A program made the translations under genes and the position numbers. Source: Oscillospiraceae bacterium (GTDB lineage: Bacteria > Bacillota > Clostridia > Oscillospirales > Butyricicoccaceae). Taken from it: DNA of 6,193 nt. The notes beneath the pieces were generated by a model that made no database searches, was not told the DNA's origin, and worked only from the letters and a program-made list of their open reading frames with translations. Each line of letters opens with the position of its first letter. Within the stretch, counting starts at the first letter, position 1. Shown here piece after piece: positions 5,447 through 6,193 of the stretch. The stretch is taken from the NCBI GenBank assembly GCA_902797555.1, contig CADBTM010000177.1:1-6193 (forward strand), given 5' to 3'.

Positions 5447-6193
5447 TTATTCACCCAAGCGATAGCGCAGTGCCTCATAGAGCATCACTGCGGCATCCTC
5501 CCGGGTGACAGCCTCGCTGACCCGCAGGGTGTCGTCAGAAAACACAGGCAGGATGCCGGTGGAGGCCGTGTTGACCACCGAGCGCTTCGCCCACTGCGGG
5601 ATGTTGGATGCGTCGGACGCCGTCAGCTCCCGCCCGTCGTTGGGCAGATGCAGGGCGCGGTCCAGCAGTACAGCGGCCTCCGCCCGGGTGATGGGCACGT
5701 TCCCCTGAAAGACCCGGTTGCCCGCCCCGTCGCTGACGCCGCGGATCACGCCGCCGGTGAGACCCGCCACCACATAGCCCTGCGCCCATGCGGGGATGTC
5801 CCCATCATCCGCAAGGCCGGTGGAAACGGCCGCTGTGGGCATAGGCAGGTCGGCGATGGATGCCGCCATCGCCAGAAACTCCGCCCGGGTGACCGGCTTT
5901 TCCGGCTGGAAAAAGGCGCTGGCGCCGATGCTTTCGCCGGAAAACACACCTGCCTCCCGCAGGCGGACGGCGGCGTAGTGGGCGGGGCTGTCCTTCATGT
6001 CGGTATAGGAAAACTGTTCCCGCGCGGCGCGCTTGACCAACGTCACCGTCACCGTCGCCGGCTGCGAGCGGTTGCCGTACACGTCGGTGGCCACAAAGGT
6101 AAAGCTGTCCTTGCCCGGCTTGCCGGCAGGCAGATAGGTGAAGACGTTTCCCTCCACCGCCGCTTGTCCCTTTTTGCCCTGAGCGATGATCTC
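5447..6193 (-). CDS. SLH-domain cell-surface protein, C-terminal part (5' end beyond window)
   Basis: The reading frame is open to the right edge, so the 248 residues seen are only the C-terminus; a GTG at 6157 is internal, not the start. Residues are numbered within this fragment. Residues 1-53 resemble the end of a bacterial Ig-like or cadherin-like repeat: FTYLPAGKPGKDSFTF, then ATDVYGNRSQPATVTVTL. Three S-layer homology domains follow at about 60-113, 126-179 and 193-243. Each has a hydrophobic helical core and the conserved TRAE-type motif: TRAE at 102-105, TRAE at 169-172 and TRED at 230-233. Triple SLH domains anchor secreted proteins non-covalently to pyruvylated secondary cell-wall polymers, so this is an exported wall-associated protein. 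Its effector part and signal peptide lie outside the window. It is convergent with the methionine operon and shares the terminator at 5408-5437; no functional link is implied. Confidence 0.93.
   Translation of the reverse strand, partial: EIIAQGKKGQAAVEGNVFTYLPAGKPGKDSFTFVATDVYGNRSQPATVTVTLVKRAAREQFSYTDMKDSPAHYAAVRLREAGVFSGESIGASAFFQPEKPVTRAEFLAMAASIADLPMPTAAVSTGLADDGDIPAWAQGYVVAGLTGGVIRGVSDGAGNRVFQGNVPITRAEAAVLLDRALHLPNDGRELTASDASNIPQWAKRSVVNTASTGILPVFSDDTLRVSEAVTREDAAVMLYEALRYRLGE

Overview
The window reads as chromosomal DNA from an anaerobic, gut-type Firmicute (class Clostridia, perhaps Oscillospirales-like). This is inferred from GC-rich coding DNA with AT-rich intergenic sequence, strong AGGAGG-type ribosome binding sites, a T-box riboswitch, a methionine synthase split into core and activation proteins, and an S-layer-homology (SLH) surface protein. 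No species can be named from the sequence alone.

Layout from left to right. Positions 1-263 (minus strand) hold a near-perfect sigma-A promoter and a T-box leader whose specifier triplet is UGG (Trp). It reads out of the left edge towards an unseen gene, presumably for tryptophan-tRNA charging or tryptophan supply. Positions 294-380 (minus strand) hold a possible 28-residue acidic microprotein with an excellent ribosome binding site. Positions 381-559 are non-coding between divergent units and contain two imperfect or perfect dyads.

Positions 560-5404 (plus strand) form a compact three-gene methionine/one-carbon operon. It has a promoter (TTGACG-17-TACAAT) and a leader of only about 25 nt, followed by (1) a stand-alone methionine synthase activation-domain protein with a C-terminal Cys cluster, (2) a 784-residue cobalamin-dependent methionine synthase core (homocysteine, folate, Cap and B12 domains, no activation domain), and (3) a homocysteine S-methyltransferase / methylenetetrahydrofolate reductase fusion. 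The genes overlap by 19 nt and 4 nt, which implies translational coupling. Together they would reduce methylene-THF to methyl-THF, move the methyl group through cob(I)alamin to homocysteine, and re-activate the oxidised cofactor with AdoMet. A perfect 13-bp hairpin (5408-5437) separates the operon from a convergent gene.

Positions 5447-6193 (minus strand) are the C-terminal 248 residues of a cell-surface protein: the end of an Ig-like repeat followed by three SLH domains. It runs off the right edge and is functionally unrelated to the operon.

I saw no CRISPR, tRNA, rRNA, insertion sequence or defence-type system. The window is mostly ordinary metabolism. The points most worth a second look are the microprotein, the Trp T-box with an unusual acceptor-pairing base, and the two homocysteine-binding modules in one operon.
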